Origin: Clostridiaceae bacterium
Lineage (GTDB): Bacteria; Bacillota; Clostridia; DSM-8532
Assembly (NCBI GenBank): GCA_012719545.1
Contig: JAAYAD010000078.1
Location: 92,597-156,596 of the forward strand
Direction of reading: 5' to 3'
DNA: 64,000 bases
The stretch's first letter is position 1. Each line of letters opens with the position of its first letter. Below, piece after piece: positions 1-8,125 of this stretch. Under the pieces are notes generated by a model. That model was not told the origin of the DNA and did not search any database. It saw only the letters and a program-made list of their open reading frames with translations. The position numbers and the translations under genes are program-made.

Positions 1-1280
1 GCCGGCTCCATCCTTAACATCCTTATATGCTCATCATTAAGTACCTGCGGCGGATTTTTTACATAAGGATGCTCATAATCATCAGCCAGAAGGTATCTAT
101 GCCTATTAGGATCATACTTTCCCGGATCCAGGGCAAGCTCTGCTCTCACATCATTGTAATCTGATAACATTACAATTTCCACATCACTGTCCTGGGGAAC
201 GTAATTGGTATAGCCAAATATATCCATGTTGATGGCAAAGAATGCGAGGGTCAGAATAACAGCATATACCACAAATCCCTTATACGCATTAAACACCCTG
301 AAACTCTTTCTAAGAAGCATCTCGCATACGAAATAACCTATTAAGCCGCCAATAAGATAAGTAATGATAAAACCAGCCAGGTTATACTGCAAGTCAAATA
401 TGTTGACCATTATGCTGCCAAGCAATGCCGATGAGCAAAAAGTTGCGCTGTATTTAAATATGGGCTTTACCACCTTGATACTGACAACATCGGTGGCTGT
501 TTCCATATGTCTCTTCCTGTAAAGGAAAAAGCTTGACACAAGGAATATAATTCCTGCAACAAAATATGCGGCTAATAGCAGCCATTCACCCTTGTCATCT
601 CTGAAAGCTCTGAACAGTTCGGAAATCTTTAATAGGGGCGACAGGGCAAAAAGCCTTTCTCCTTTTTCGTAAAAGCCAAACAATAAATTGCTCATTACAT
701 AATTAAATACGCTTTCCAGAAAAATGGCCAGGAAATTAAAAATTAAGTAGTAGAATGTCTGGGCAGCCAAATGTCCAGTAAACATCCCCGCAAATACTGC
801 AAAGGTGTATAAAAGGAATGTCAGCACTATGTTAACCAAAAGCCAGATAAATGTATAGCTTAGGGAAGGTATCTTCAGTACTGCCTCAGCAATAAGAAAT
901 ATAACTGTGTTAAGAAGGAGCGGAAAAACAACCATAAAAAGCCCTGACAGATAGTTTGTCACAAACAGGGTATCACGGCGAATGGGCAGTGAATGAACCA
1001 TTGCAGTGCTCTTTGGAAAATGCATATAAGAAAATACTGCAAGAGCTGCAACAAGGCTGTAAAAACCAATAAAAATCGTCATGAACTCGCTGTTCTGTAA
1101 AATCGAGGTCGACAAATCCCTAATGTCAGTACTGGCGTATTCCAGACGGTGTGATATGGTATTTATAACGCCCATTATAAACAGAAACAGAAAAAATGTA
1201 TAGGAAAACGTAATGAGCCAGAATCGCTTAATATTGTTGAAGAAAACTCCTTTATTAAAGAATGATGTTTTTAACTGCAT
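1..1280 (-). CDS. ABC-2 type transporter permease (partial, C-terminus off window)
   Basis: This reading frame is absent from the ORF track because it runs off the left edge. It begins at an ATG 8 bases after GGAGG and reads MQLKTSFFNKGVFF, then several long hydrophobic segments (for example LVNIVLTFLLYTFAVFAGMF). Hydrophobic segments separated by short charged loops, next to an ATP-binding subunit, indicate the membrane subunit of an ABC-2 exporter. Its start overlaps the end of the ATPase gene by 26 bases, so the two are translationally coupled. About 426 residues are visible; a soluble stretch follows the last membrane segments. The substrate cannot be read from sequence. YtrA-regulated exporters of this kind respond to cell-wall-active compounds in bacilli, which is only an analogy here. 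Confidence 0.8.
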   Translation of the reverse strand, partial: MQLKTSFFNKGVFFNNIKRFWLITFSYTFFLFLFIMGVINTISHRLEYASTDIRDLSTSILQNSEFMTIFIGFYSLVAALAVFSYMHFPKSTAMVHSLPIRRDTLFVTNYLSGLFMVVFPLLLNTVIFLIAEAVLKIPSLSYTFIWLLVNIVLTFLLYTFAVFAGMFTGHLAAQTFYYLIFNFLAIFLESVFNYVMSNLLFGFYEKGERLFALSPLLKISELFRAFRDDKGEWLLLAAYFVAGIIFLVSSFFLYRKRHMETATDVVSIKVVKPIFKYSATFCSSALLGSIMVNIFDLQYNLAGFIITYLIGGLIGYFVCEMLLRKSFRVFNAYKGFVVYAVILTLAFFAINMDIFGYTNYVPQDSDVEIVMLSDYNDVRAELALDPGKYDPNRHRYLLADDYEHPYVKNPPQVLNDEHIRMLRMEP

Positions 1281-2151
1281 AGTTCATACCTCCCAGCTCA
1301 TAGATAAAGATTTCTTCCAGTGAAAGAGGCAGGGCATCCACTAAAAGAGGATTGAGCTTATTTACGTGTTCCATGATTTGCTGTCGCTCTCCCCTGACAA
1401 TAAGTATTAATATACGTCCGCTGGATTGCCTGTTTAGTATGTCAAGTTTGTTGATTTCTTCAGGAACCTCCCCTTCAAAGGCAATCTGGAGCTTGACTAT
1501 GTTGTTTTGCATCTCGGAAAGGCTGCGCTCCAGTATAATTCTTCCTTCATGCATAATTCCAACATGGTCGCACACATCCTCAAGCTCCCTTAAATTATGG
1601 GAAGATACAAATACGGTCATGTTTCTTTCTGCCACGTCCTGCAAGAGAACACTCCAAACCTTTCGTCTCATAACAGGATCAAGCCCGTCAACTGGTTCAT
1701 CCAATATCATAATGTCAGGCCTTAGGCAAATTCCCAGCCAGAATGCGGCCTGTTTTTGCATACCGCGGGACAGGCGCTTAAGTCTTTTCTTCGGGTCAAT
1801 TGGAAATACTTCTCTAAGCTTTGTAAATCTTTCTTCGTCAAAGACGGGGTAAATGGACTTGTAGTATTTTTTCATGTCCAGAATGGTAGCCTGCGGGAAG
1901 AAATAAATATCATCGGGAATATAGGCAATCTTTGACTTTAATTTAACATTTTCAAATACTGGCTCGCCGTCAATGGTGATAGAACCTTCATCAGGTATCA
2001 TAATACCAGTCAAATGCTTTATCAAAGTGGTTTTACCTGCGCCATTGGGTCCTACCAGGCCATAAACTGACCCTTTTTTCACGCTGGAATTAACGCCATT
2101 CAGCGCAAAAAATCCGTCAAAGGACTTTTTTAACCCTTTTATTTCAATCAT
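1255..2151 (-). CDS. ABC transporter ATP-binding protein (exporter type)
   Basis: This is the cytoplasmic ATPase of the exporter encoded by gntR-ATPase-permease. Walker A GPNGAGKT lies near residue 35, the signature LSRGMQKQ near 128, Walker B IMILDEP near 147 and the switch histidine in SSHNL near 185. The D-loop region reads DGLDP. Length is 298 residues, usual for ATPases paired with ABC-2 permeases. A C-terminal extension of about 80 residues ends in ELGGMNYAVKNIIL, which overlaps the permease start. The gene overlaps the end of the GntR gene by 8 bases, so all three are one operon. Membership of the family is certain; the exported substrate is unknown. Confidence 0.93.
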   Translation of the reverse strand: MIEIKGLKKSFDGFFALNGVNSSVKKGSVYGLVGPNGAGKTTLIKHLTGIMIPDEGSITIDGEPVFENVKLKSKIAYIPDDIYFFPQATILDMKKYYKSIYPVFDEERFTKLREVFPIDPKKRLKRLSRGMQKQAAFWLGICLRPDIMILDEPVDGLDPVMRRKVWSVLLQDVAERNMTVFVSSHNLRELEDVCDHVGIMHEGRIILERSLSEMQNNIVKLQIAFEGEVPEEINKLDILNRQSSGRILILIVRGERQQIMEHVNKLNPLLVDALPLSLEEIFIYELGGMNYAVKNIIL

Positions 2152-2527
2152 GCTTTAATCCTCCTTGAAGTAAGGTGTTGCGGACAAAATCCAGGATCTG
2201 TTCTGCCGGTATTCCTAAAAAGTTCAGCTCAGTAACGGTATCTTTGAGTATTGAATACAGTTCCTCAATCTTTTTGGGATCCAGGTTTTTTGGCGCGGGC
2301 GCAACAAAATTGCCCCTTCCTGGCACAGTGTAGATAAAGCCTTCGGACTCAAGCTCCCGGTATGCCTTTTGAATAGTATTTGGGTTAATGGAAGTCATTT
2401 GGGAAAGCTCCCTTATGGACGGAAGCTTTTCGTCCTGTTTTAAGGCACCTGTAATAATCAGCTGCTTAATATTGTCTCTGATTTGTTCAAATATGGGTTT
2501 TGGACTTCTGACGTCAACTACTATGAT
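2144..2527 (-). CDS. GntR-family (YtrA subfamily) transcriptional repressor, non-canonical start codon
   Basis: The ORF track gives only the last 84 residues because it needs a Met. The same frame continues upstream through IVVDVRSPKPIFEQIRDNIK and KLPSIRELSQM, a complete GntR winged helix. The whole protein is about 127 residues with a short C-terminal tail, the YtrA layout. No ATG, GTG or TTG exists before the helix. The strong ribosome site GGGGGAGGG is followed 6 bases later by ATC (2527) and then ATA (2524), so translation must start at an unusual codon, or the read carries an error. The gene overlaps the ATPase by 8 bases. It very probably represses its own operon through the palindrome at 2573-2605. 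Confidence 0.8.
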   Translation of the reverse strand: MIVVDVRSPKPIFEQIRDNIKQLIITGALKQDEKLPSIRELSQMTSINPNTIQKAYRELESEGFIYTVPGRGNFVAPAPKNLDPKKIEELYSILKDTVTELNFLGIPAEQILDFVRNTLLQGGLKHD

Positions 2528-2572
2528 AGTAATCCCTCCCCCTTAAAGTCCTATAAAAAAATCCAAAAGCAC

Positions 2573-2605
2573 AATAAGTGTACTATGTATGATAGTACAC
2601 TTATT
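2573..2605. promoter_or_regulatory. YtrA-type GntR operator, perfect inverted repeat
   Basis: Two perfectly matched 14-base arms, AATAAGTGTACTAT and its complement, are separated by 5 bases. The site overlaps the -10 hexamer and start point of the gntR promoter, the position expected for autorepression. GTGTACTA...TAGTACAC cores are typical of YtrA-type regulators. Confidence 0.85.
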
Positions 2606-2631
2606 ATATATAACTAATTTTTTCCTGTCAA
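2603..2631 (-). promoter_or_regulatory. Consensus sigma-A promoter of gntR-ABC operon
   Basis: On the minus strand the -35 is TTGACA (2626-2631), the spacer is exactly 17 bases and the -10 is TATAAT (2603-2608). This is a full consensus promoter. It would be very strong if the operator overlapping it were not occupied. Confidence 0.85.
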
Positions 2632-2676
2632 GTATAATATACGAAATGTAAAAAAGATAATGAGGGGAAATTTATA

Positions 2677-3942
2677 TCAGCGGTGAGCTTTAATGGGCCT
2701 AAAGCCTGTACCGTCACAGGCGCTGCAAACTTCTGTAAAGCTCTTGTACAGGGGCTGGCGAATTTTTTTCCTTGTGATTTCCACTAATCCCAGCTCGGTC
2801 ATGCCCATAACCACGGTATGGGTTTTATCCTCCTTTACAAGATCTCTGAGAGTCTGAACTACCTGTTCCCGGTGTTCTTTTTTATGCATATCAATAAAAT
2901 CAACTATTATAATTCCGCTTAAATTACGGAGGCGAATCTGGTGAGCAATGCTTTTTGCAGCCTCAAGATTTATTTTTAGTGCCGTATCCTCAAGGTCCAA
3001 CTTTCCGACAAATTTGCCGCTGTTCACATCAATAACCGTTAGTGCCTCGGTGTAGTCAAAAATAAGATAAGCTCCGCTTTTAAGCCATACTTTTCGTGAC
3101 AGGGCTTCAAGAAGTGCGCTTTCCACATTATAATAGGAAAACATATCATAGTCCCTTGTAAAATACTGCACCTTAGGTTTTAGTTCGGGAGATGTGTCCT
3201 CAAGAATGGAAATTATTTTTTCATATTCCTTTAGATCATTTACTATAAAACGGTTAATGTCAGGTTTTAAGTATTCTCTTACAGTTTGGGCGATTATTCC
3301 CGGCTCACCGTAAAGAAGCCTTGGAACCTTTCCCTTTCTTTCTTTGTTCAGGATGGATTCATGCAGAATTTTAAGATTTTCTATATCCTCGGAAATCACT
3401 TCATCAGGAACACCTTCAGCTGCAGTTCTGACAATTATGCCTGCATAAGGAGGCATGGAGGCCTGGGCAATCTGACGTAAGCGCTTTCTTTCTTCCTGGT
3501 CCTTAATTTTCTTTGATACTCCAAGGACATTGCTTCGGGGCATTAAAACAGAATACCTGCCGGGCAGGGACAGTCTTGTTGTAACCCTTGGCCCTTTTTC
3601 ACCCAAAGCGTCCTTGATTACCTGAACAGATATCTCCTGTCCCTGGGTAAGAAGCCTTGAGATGTCCTGATTGCTAATTAAAGTGATTTCGCCATTATCG
3701 TCATATTTGATGGGAGCTATATCTTTTACATATAAAAAAGCGTTTTTATCAAGGCCTATATCCACAAAGGCTGATTGCATGCCTTTAAGAACCCTGACAA
3801 CCTTTCCTCTGTAGATATTGCCCACAAGGCTTTTGTTTTCACGCTTCTCAATATGAATTTCCACCGGCACCCCGTCTTCCAGGATTGCCATCCTTATCTG
3901 GTTATGTCCAGAATCCAAAAGAATGTCCTTAAGCATTGGCAA
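2677..3942 (-). CDS. rng: Ribonuclease E/G family endoribonuclease
   Basis: A single-strand-specific endoribonuclease of the RNase E/G family, acting on rRNA precursors and mRNA in the cytoplasm. An S1-like RNA-binding domain near residues 35-120 (SLVGNIYRGKVVRVLKGMQ) is followed by the catalytic domain with FDYTEALTVIDVNSGKF and IIIVDFIDM, which carry the metal-binding aspartates. A C-terminal CSACDGTGF matches the zinc-link. At 421 residues it is a short, RNase G-like form without the long E. coli RNase E tail. The start MPMLKD overlaps the preceding gene by 14 bases, so it is coupled to the DUF2344 protein. In many Clostridia this trio precedes rplU-rpmA; here rplU does not follow. Confidence 0.92.
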   Translation of the reverse strand: MPMLKDILLDSGHNQIRMAILEDGVPVEIHIEKRENKSLVGNIYRGKVVRVLKGMQSAFVDIGLDKNAFLYVKDIAPIKYDDNGEITLISNQDISRLLTQGQEISVQVIKDALGEKGPRVTTRLSLPGRYSVLMPRSNVLGVSKKIKDQEERKRLRQIAQASMPPYAGIIVRTAAEGVPDEVISEDIENLKILHESILNKERKGKVPRLLYGEPGIIAQTVREYLKPDINRFIVNDLKEYEKIISILEDTSPELKPKVQYFTRDYDMFSYYNVESALLEALSRKVWLKSGAYLIFDYTEALTVIDVNSGKFVGKLDLEDTALKINLEAAKSIAHQIRLRNLSGIIIVDFIDMHKKEHREQVVQTLRDLVKEDKTHTVVMGMTELGLVEITRKKIRQPLYKSFTEVCSACDGTGFRPIKAHR

Positions 3943-4630
3943 CCTCTAAAGGATTTTTCCACTCATTGAAAGTGGACGCGTAAAGAGCTTTCCTATGGAT
4001 GGAAATAACCCTTATATCAAGACCCGTCTCTTTTTTTATGGCTTCCATCAATAAATCAGCTCTTAAATTGCTTTCAGCCCCGGCACTTAAAAAAGCCTCA
4101 AGCTCAAAAATTCCAGATCCCTTTTTTGTGGCTGAAATGGAATATATCATTTGTCTTATGTTGGTTTGCCGCATTCCCTTTTTTGTCTTTTTCTCAACAA
4201 GGATTTCTTCCTTAGAAAGCATCCTGTATATGAGGTTTTCCATTTCTTCCTGGCTTATGTCTTCGGATGTTTCAAAAGGCACTATATACCTGGCAGCAGC
4301 AATTTGATTCATAATGTTTTCCTTGTTATTAAGCTCAACGGCTTCATGTAATCTGATGCCTTCGGGAAGCGACCTGTTCAGGGTTTCTATAAAATACTCA
4401 GGGGTTACATCCTCTTCCAAAACTATGTCGGCGTATTCAGCCTCACTTGTAAGGCCAATGGACATGGGAAGGCCAAAAACAAGCCTTTGTCTGGGGTTGA
4501 AGCCCTGAGTATATGATACATTGAGTCCTGACCTTTTCAACGCTCTTTCAAAAACTCTGAGGATATCCAAATGTGCAAGATATTTTAATCCTTCGCCTCG
4601 GGAAAATCTGAATCTTAAAGATTTCGCCAT
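3929..4630 (-). CDS. TIGR03936/DUF2344 family radical SAM-linked protein
   Basis: The sequence after the start, MAKSLRFRFSRGEGLKYLAHLDILRVFERAL, followed by YTQGFNPRQRLVFGLP, is characteristic of the DUF2344 family, which travels with a radical SAM protein and RNase G. The ORF track starts 10 codons earlier, but a GGAG motif before the internal ATG at 4630 and the end of the upstream gene at 4633 favour the shorter 233-residue form. It overlaps rng by 14 bases. The biochemical function is not established; the linkage suggests a role in RNA modification or processing with its neighbours. Confidence 0.85.
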   Translation of the reverse strand: MAKSLRFRFSRGEGLKYLAHLDILRVFERALKRSGLNVSYTQGFNPRQRLVFGLPMSIGLTSEAEYADIVLEEDVTPEYFIETLNRSLPEGIRLHEAVELNNKENIMNQIAAARYIVPFETSEDISQEEMENLIYRMLSKEEILVEKKTKKGMRQTNIRQMIYSISATKKGSGIFELEAFLSAGAESNLRADLLMEAIKKETGLDIRVISIHRKALYASTFNEWKNPLEVANA

Positions 4631-4632
4631 AT

Positions 4633-6492
4633 TTATACACTCCGTCTGGTTCTTACGCATATTCCGGTCTTATAATCCTGAGCACCGCATAAGGAGCAGC
4701 CCACTGCGCAGTTTCTTGTTAAATCCCCCTCATGGGCCTTCTCGCATTCCTTTTGCAGAAATGCCTTGCTGATACCCATGTCAATATGATCCCAGGGAAG
4801 GACCTCTGAAAATTCCCTTCTTCTGTTTGCATAGAACATGGGATCAATGCCTTCTTCCCTGAAGGCCTCCATCCATTTGTCAAAGGAGAAGAATTCATCC
4901 CAGCCGTCAAATTTGCAGCCTTTCTTCCAGGCAGTATAAATTACCCTGCCAACCTTTCTGTCTCCCCTTGCCAGTACGGCCTCAAGCATGCTCAGCTTGG
5001 CATCATGATAATTGTAGGTAATCCTGGTCAGCTTTCTGATTCTGTCCTTTAAATTATGCTGCTTTTCCATTAAGCTTTCCATGGTGTCCATGGGCTCCCA
5101 CTGAAAAGGAGTAAAAGGCTTTGGAACAAAGCAGGATGTGCTTAATGTTATCTTCAATGATTTGCCTGCATCCCCGGGAAGAGTCCTGCAGGACTCAATA
5201 AGCTTTATGCCAAGGTCGGCAATTCCGTATACATCTTCCATGGTCTCGGTGGGAAGGCCAATCATAAAATAGAGCTTTACAGAATTCCATCCCCCTGCCA
5301 CAGCAAGCTTTACAGAAGCCAAGAGATCTTCCTCGGTGACACCCTTGTTAATTACGTCCCTAAGTCTCTGGGTTCCTGCTTCGGGAGCGAAAGTTAAGCC
5401 GCTTTTTCTTACCTTTGACGCCTTTTCCATAAGGCCAAGGGTAAAATTATCAACCCTTAAGGAAGGCAATGACAAGCTTACTTTCTCTTTTTCGGTATAT
5501 TCAATAAGATTGTTGCAAAGATCAAAAAGACCAGAATAATCGCTTGTGCTTAACGAAACCAGCGAGATTTCTTCATAACCGGTTTTTTTCACCGAGGATT
5601 TTGCCTGCTCCAAAAGCTTTTCAGGGCTTTTTTCCCTGACAGGCCGGTATATGAATCCTGCCTGGCAGAACCTGCAGCCGCGTATGCAGCCTCTGAAAAG
5701 CTCCAGCATAATCCTGTCGTGAACAGTGCCTACATATGGAACAATTATATCATCGGGGAAATCAACCGAATCCATGTCTTTTATTATGCGTCTTTTAACT
5801 TTTTCGGGGATACCGCTTATATTAGGCCTTATCTCTTTAACGGTGCCGTCCTGATTATATGAAACATCGTAAAAAGAAGGTACATAGACCCCTTCAATAC
5901 GGGCGACCCGCATTAAAAACTGTTCCCTGTTTTCCCCGGATTTCTTCCAGTCCTTGTACTCATCAATTATCTCGTTTATAACTTCTTCGCCTTCACCAAT
6001 TACAAAGAAGTCAATAAAATCTGCAAGAGGCTCTGGATTACAGGCGCAGGGACCTCCGGCAAGGACAAAAGGATCCCCCTCTTTGCGATCCTTCGCAAGA
6101 ACAGGGATTCCGCCCAGATTAAGCATATTCAGTATATTGGTAAAGCTCATTTCATACTGAAGGGTAAAACCTACAAGGTCAAACTCTGAAAGTGGAGTAT
6201 ATGTCTCCAAAGTATAAAGGGGCAATCCCTTCTCTTTAAGCAAGGCTTCCATGTCTGCCCATGGGGCAAAGCATCTTTCGCAATAGGTATCTTCACGCTT
6301 ATTCAAAACATGGTAAAGGATTTTCATGCCCAAGTGGGACATGCCTATTTCATAATCATCCGGAAAGCAGAAGGCAAAACGCACATCCACATTTTCCGGG
6401 TTCTTTTTTACCATATTCCACTCGTTTCCTGTATATTTAGCAGGTTTTTCAACCTTTAAAAGAATGCTGTCATCCAAATTTACTCTCATCAC
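4633..6492 (-). CDS. B12-binding-type radical SAM protein (TIGR03960 family)
   Basis: A radical S-adenosylmethionine enzyme with the iron-sulfur motif C269xxxC273xxC276 in ELFRGCIRGCRFCQ. The N-terminal 200 residues (YEIGMSHLGMKILYHVLN, then LAGGPCACNPEPLADFIDFF) resemble the cobalamin-binding half seen in this family. A cysteine-rich C-terminus (NCAVGCSLCG) may bind a second cluster. The length of 619 residues is normal. The frame begins with GTG then ATG, directly after the stop of an in-frame 8-codon leader that owns the only good ribosome site. It is the first gene of the DUF2344-rng group. The substrate is unknown. Confidence 0.88.
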   Translation of the reverse strand: MMRVNLDDSILLKVEKPAKYTGNEWNMVKKNPENVDVRFAFCFPDDYEIGMSHLGMKILYHVLNKREDTYCERCFAPWADMEALLKEKGLPLYTLETYTPLSEFDLVGFTLQYEMSFTNILNMLNLGGIPVLAKDRKEGDPFVLAGGPCACNPEPLADFIDFFVIGEGEEVINEIIDEYKDWKKSGENREQFLMRVARIEGVYVPSFYDVSYNQDGTVKEIRPNISGIPEKVKRRIIKDMDSVDFPDDIIVPYVGTVHDRIMLELFRGCIRGCRFCQAGFIYRPVREKSPEKLLEQAKSSVKKTGYEEISLVSLSTSDYSGLFDLCNNLIEYTEKEKVSLSLPSLRVDNFTLGLMEKASKVRKSGLTFAPEAGTQRLRDVINKGVTEEDLLASVKLAVAGGWNSVKLYFMIGLPTETMEDVYGIADLGIKLIESCRTLPGDAGKSLKITLSTSCFVPKPFTPFQWEPMDTMESLMEKQHNLKDRIRKLTRITYNYHDAKLSMLEAVLARGDRKVGRVIYTAWKKGCKFDGWDEFFSFDKWMEAFREEGIDPMFYANRRREFSEVLPWDHIDMGISKAFLQKECEKAHEGDLTRNCAVGCSLCGAQDYKTGICVRTRRSV

Positions 6493-6519
6493 TTAAAAGG
6501 ATGCATCAAAAGCACCCAT
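6493..6519 (-). CDS. Possible 8-residue leader peptide upstream of radical SAM gene
   Basis: GGGAGG lies just before an ATG that reads MGAFDASF and a TAA stop. The stop is immediately followed, in the same frame, by the GTG/ATG start of the radical SAM gene. The leader has the good ribosome site and the large gene does not, which suggests coupling or reinitiation. An alternative is an old start codon cut off by a nonsense change. Confidence 0.4.
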   Translation of the reverse strand: MGAFDASF

Positions 6520-6664
6520 ACCTCCCAGTATAATATGTATTATGTACTATAAATCTACTTTAAATGATACCTTAAGGCATATAAAAATACAAGCACGGCA
6601 GACTTTGTGATAACTTGTACTCAGCTTTTAAATGGCATAAGTCAAATCCGGGACTTTGGGGATA

Positions 6665-6693
6665 TTGACCTTATATTTTTACCGTGCTATACT
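6665..6693 (+). promoter_or_regulatory. Promoter of corrinoid-importer operon
   Basis: TTGACC at 6665-6670 is followed after 17 bases by TATACT at 6688-6693. The start point would fall near 6700, just before the riboswitch. Confidence 0.7.
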
Positions 6694-6708
6694 CAGCCAT
6701 AAAGAAAC

Positions 6709-6881
6709 ATGTGTATCTGCAAAATCTTTTTGCTGGCATCCATTGATGCCAAGGGAACGCGGATGAGATTTCCGGACTATCCCAGTAACCGTGAAGCTGA
6801 CCAAATGGCATTATGTCACTGTCGCAAGACGGGAAGACGCCAGAGTAGGATGAAGCCAAGTCGGGAGACCTGGATACACAT
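6709..6881 (+). promoter_or_regulatory. Cobalamin (adenosylcobalamin-type) riboswitch
   Basis: The closing helix is perfect: ATGTGTATC (6709-6717) pairs with GATACACAT (6873-6881). Inside are the conserved elements in order: AAGGGAA, then TGAGATTTCCGGACTATCCC and CCAGTAACCGTGAAG, then GTCACTGT (B12-box neighbourhood), then AAGCCAAGTCGGGAGACCTG. These match the class-I cobalamin riboswitch. It is followed by an intrinsic terminator and then the importer genes, so cobalamin binding should end transcription early. Confidence 0.93.
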
Positions 6882-6927
6882 TATGCCTCTGGGGTTGGGA
6901 ATACATGCTTTTTTTCTGCATTTTAAG

Positions 6928-6961
6928 GCTGCTCCTCAATCCTTGAGGGAGCAGCTTTTTT
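6928..6961 (+). terminator. Riboswitch-controlled intrinsic terminator
   Basis: GCTGCTCCTCAA pairs with TTGAGGGAGCAGC (one bulge) and is followed by six T residues. It lies between the cobalamin riboswitch and the binding-protein gene, as expected for the expression platform. Confidence 0.9.
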
Positions 6962-7021
6962 GCGCTCCTTCAATTCAATTCCCATCTTGTCAGAGAGAAT
7001 TATTTTTTGAAAGGAGTCATT

Positions 7022-7990
7022 ATGAAAACACAAAAACGCATTTCTGCCATACTGGCATTTATTCTGCTGGTATTCTCTTTTGCCGGCTGCACCAATGCCG
7101 GAACCAATAATTCATCCAATACACCTGCTTCATCCATTCAAACAGAGACCCAGAAGCCTGTAACCGACAAAATTGAAGTTACCGATATGGCTGGACGCAA
7201 AATAACACTGGACAAGCCAGCCGAGAAAATTGTGGTGCTCTCTGCCGCCGACTGCGAGATTTTATACGCTATTGGTGCCGGAGACAAACTTGTTGGCCGC
7301 GGGGAATACTGTGATTATCCTGAAGAGGTTAATAGTATACCAAGCGTCGAGTCCGGCATGGAAACCAATATAGAACAGATTATAGCCCTAAACCCTCAGG
7401 TTGTGATTATGAGCAAAATGGCACAAAGCAAAGAACATGCCGAAACCCTTGAAAAAGCAGGAATCAAGGTTGTAGTATCAGATCCTCAGAACATTGAGGG
7501 CGTTTATACCGCCATAAAGCTCATTGGAACAATTGCAGGAAAAGATAAGGAAGCTGATGCAGTAATAGACAATATGAAATCAGTTTTTTCAGATATTTCT
7601 GCAAAGGCAGATAAGAATAGCGGCAAAACCATTTATTTTGAAGTATCTCCTCTTGAATTCGGCCTTTGGACCGCAGGCAAGGGAACATTTATGGACGAAC
7701 TTGCAGCAATGCTTGGCTTAACAAACGCCTTTTCAGACGTTGAAGGCTGGGCCGAGATTTCTGAAGAACAGGTCATTGAGCGTGACCCGGACTATATAGT
7801 TACCATAGCCATGTATTTCGGTGAAGGCAAAACTCCCACCGAGGAGATAATGGGAAGAAGCAGTTGGCAGAATATGAAAGCAATTAAGAACAAGGCTGTC
7901 CTTAATGTAGACTCAAATGAAATCTGCCGCCCCGGCCCAAGACTTGTAAATGCACTTACCGACATGTATAAGTTTATTTATGAGAATTAG
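7022..7990 (+). CDS. btuF: Corrinoid/cobalamin ABC transporter substrate-binding lipoprotein (BtuF-like)
   Basis: A periplasmic-binding-protein-2 family lipoprotein. The signal sequence ends in the lipobox FAGC with Cys23; a Ser/Thr/Asn-rich linker follows, then VTDMAGRKITLDKPAEKIVVL, the usual start of the BtuF/FepB fold. Start 7022 is chosen because AAAGGAG sits just before this ATG; the track's earlier TTG start overlaps that site. Proteins of this family bind siderophores, heme or cobalamin. The cobalamin riboswitch upstream points to cobalamin or another corrinoid. It is the first gene of a three-gene importer operon with btuC and btuD homologues downstream. Confidence 0.88.
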   Translation: MKTQKRISAILAFILLVFSFAGCTNAGTNNSSNTPASSIQTETQKPVTDKIEVTDMAGRKITLDKPAEKIVVLSAADCEILYAIGAGDKLVGRGEYCDYPEEVNSIPSVESGMETNIEQIIALNPQVVIMSKMAQSKEHAETLEKAGIKVVVSDPQNIEGVYTAIKLIGTIAGKDKEADAVIDNMKSVFSDISAKADKNSGKTIYFEVSPLEFGLWTAGKGTFMDELAAMLGLTNAFSDVEGWAEISEEQVIERDPDYIVTIAMYFGEGKTPTEEIMGRSSWQNMKAIKNKAVLNVDSNEICRPGPRLVNALTDMYKFIYEN

Positions 7991-8125
7991 GCATCAGGTT
8001 CCTAAAAAAACACTCTAACATTATTAACCAAAGATTATCGGCCATTATGAATATAATCCCTTTGCAATAACAAGTCAGATATTATTCTGATTCTTACATC
8101 AAAAATAAAACAACTGGAAAGAAAT

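Noticed and set aside
6709-7110. 133-residue plus-strand ORF over the riboswitch
   Set aside because: The RNA structure explains this sequence, and the ORF lacks a ribosome site and overlaps btuF in another frame.
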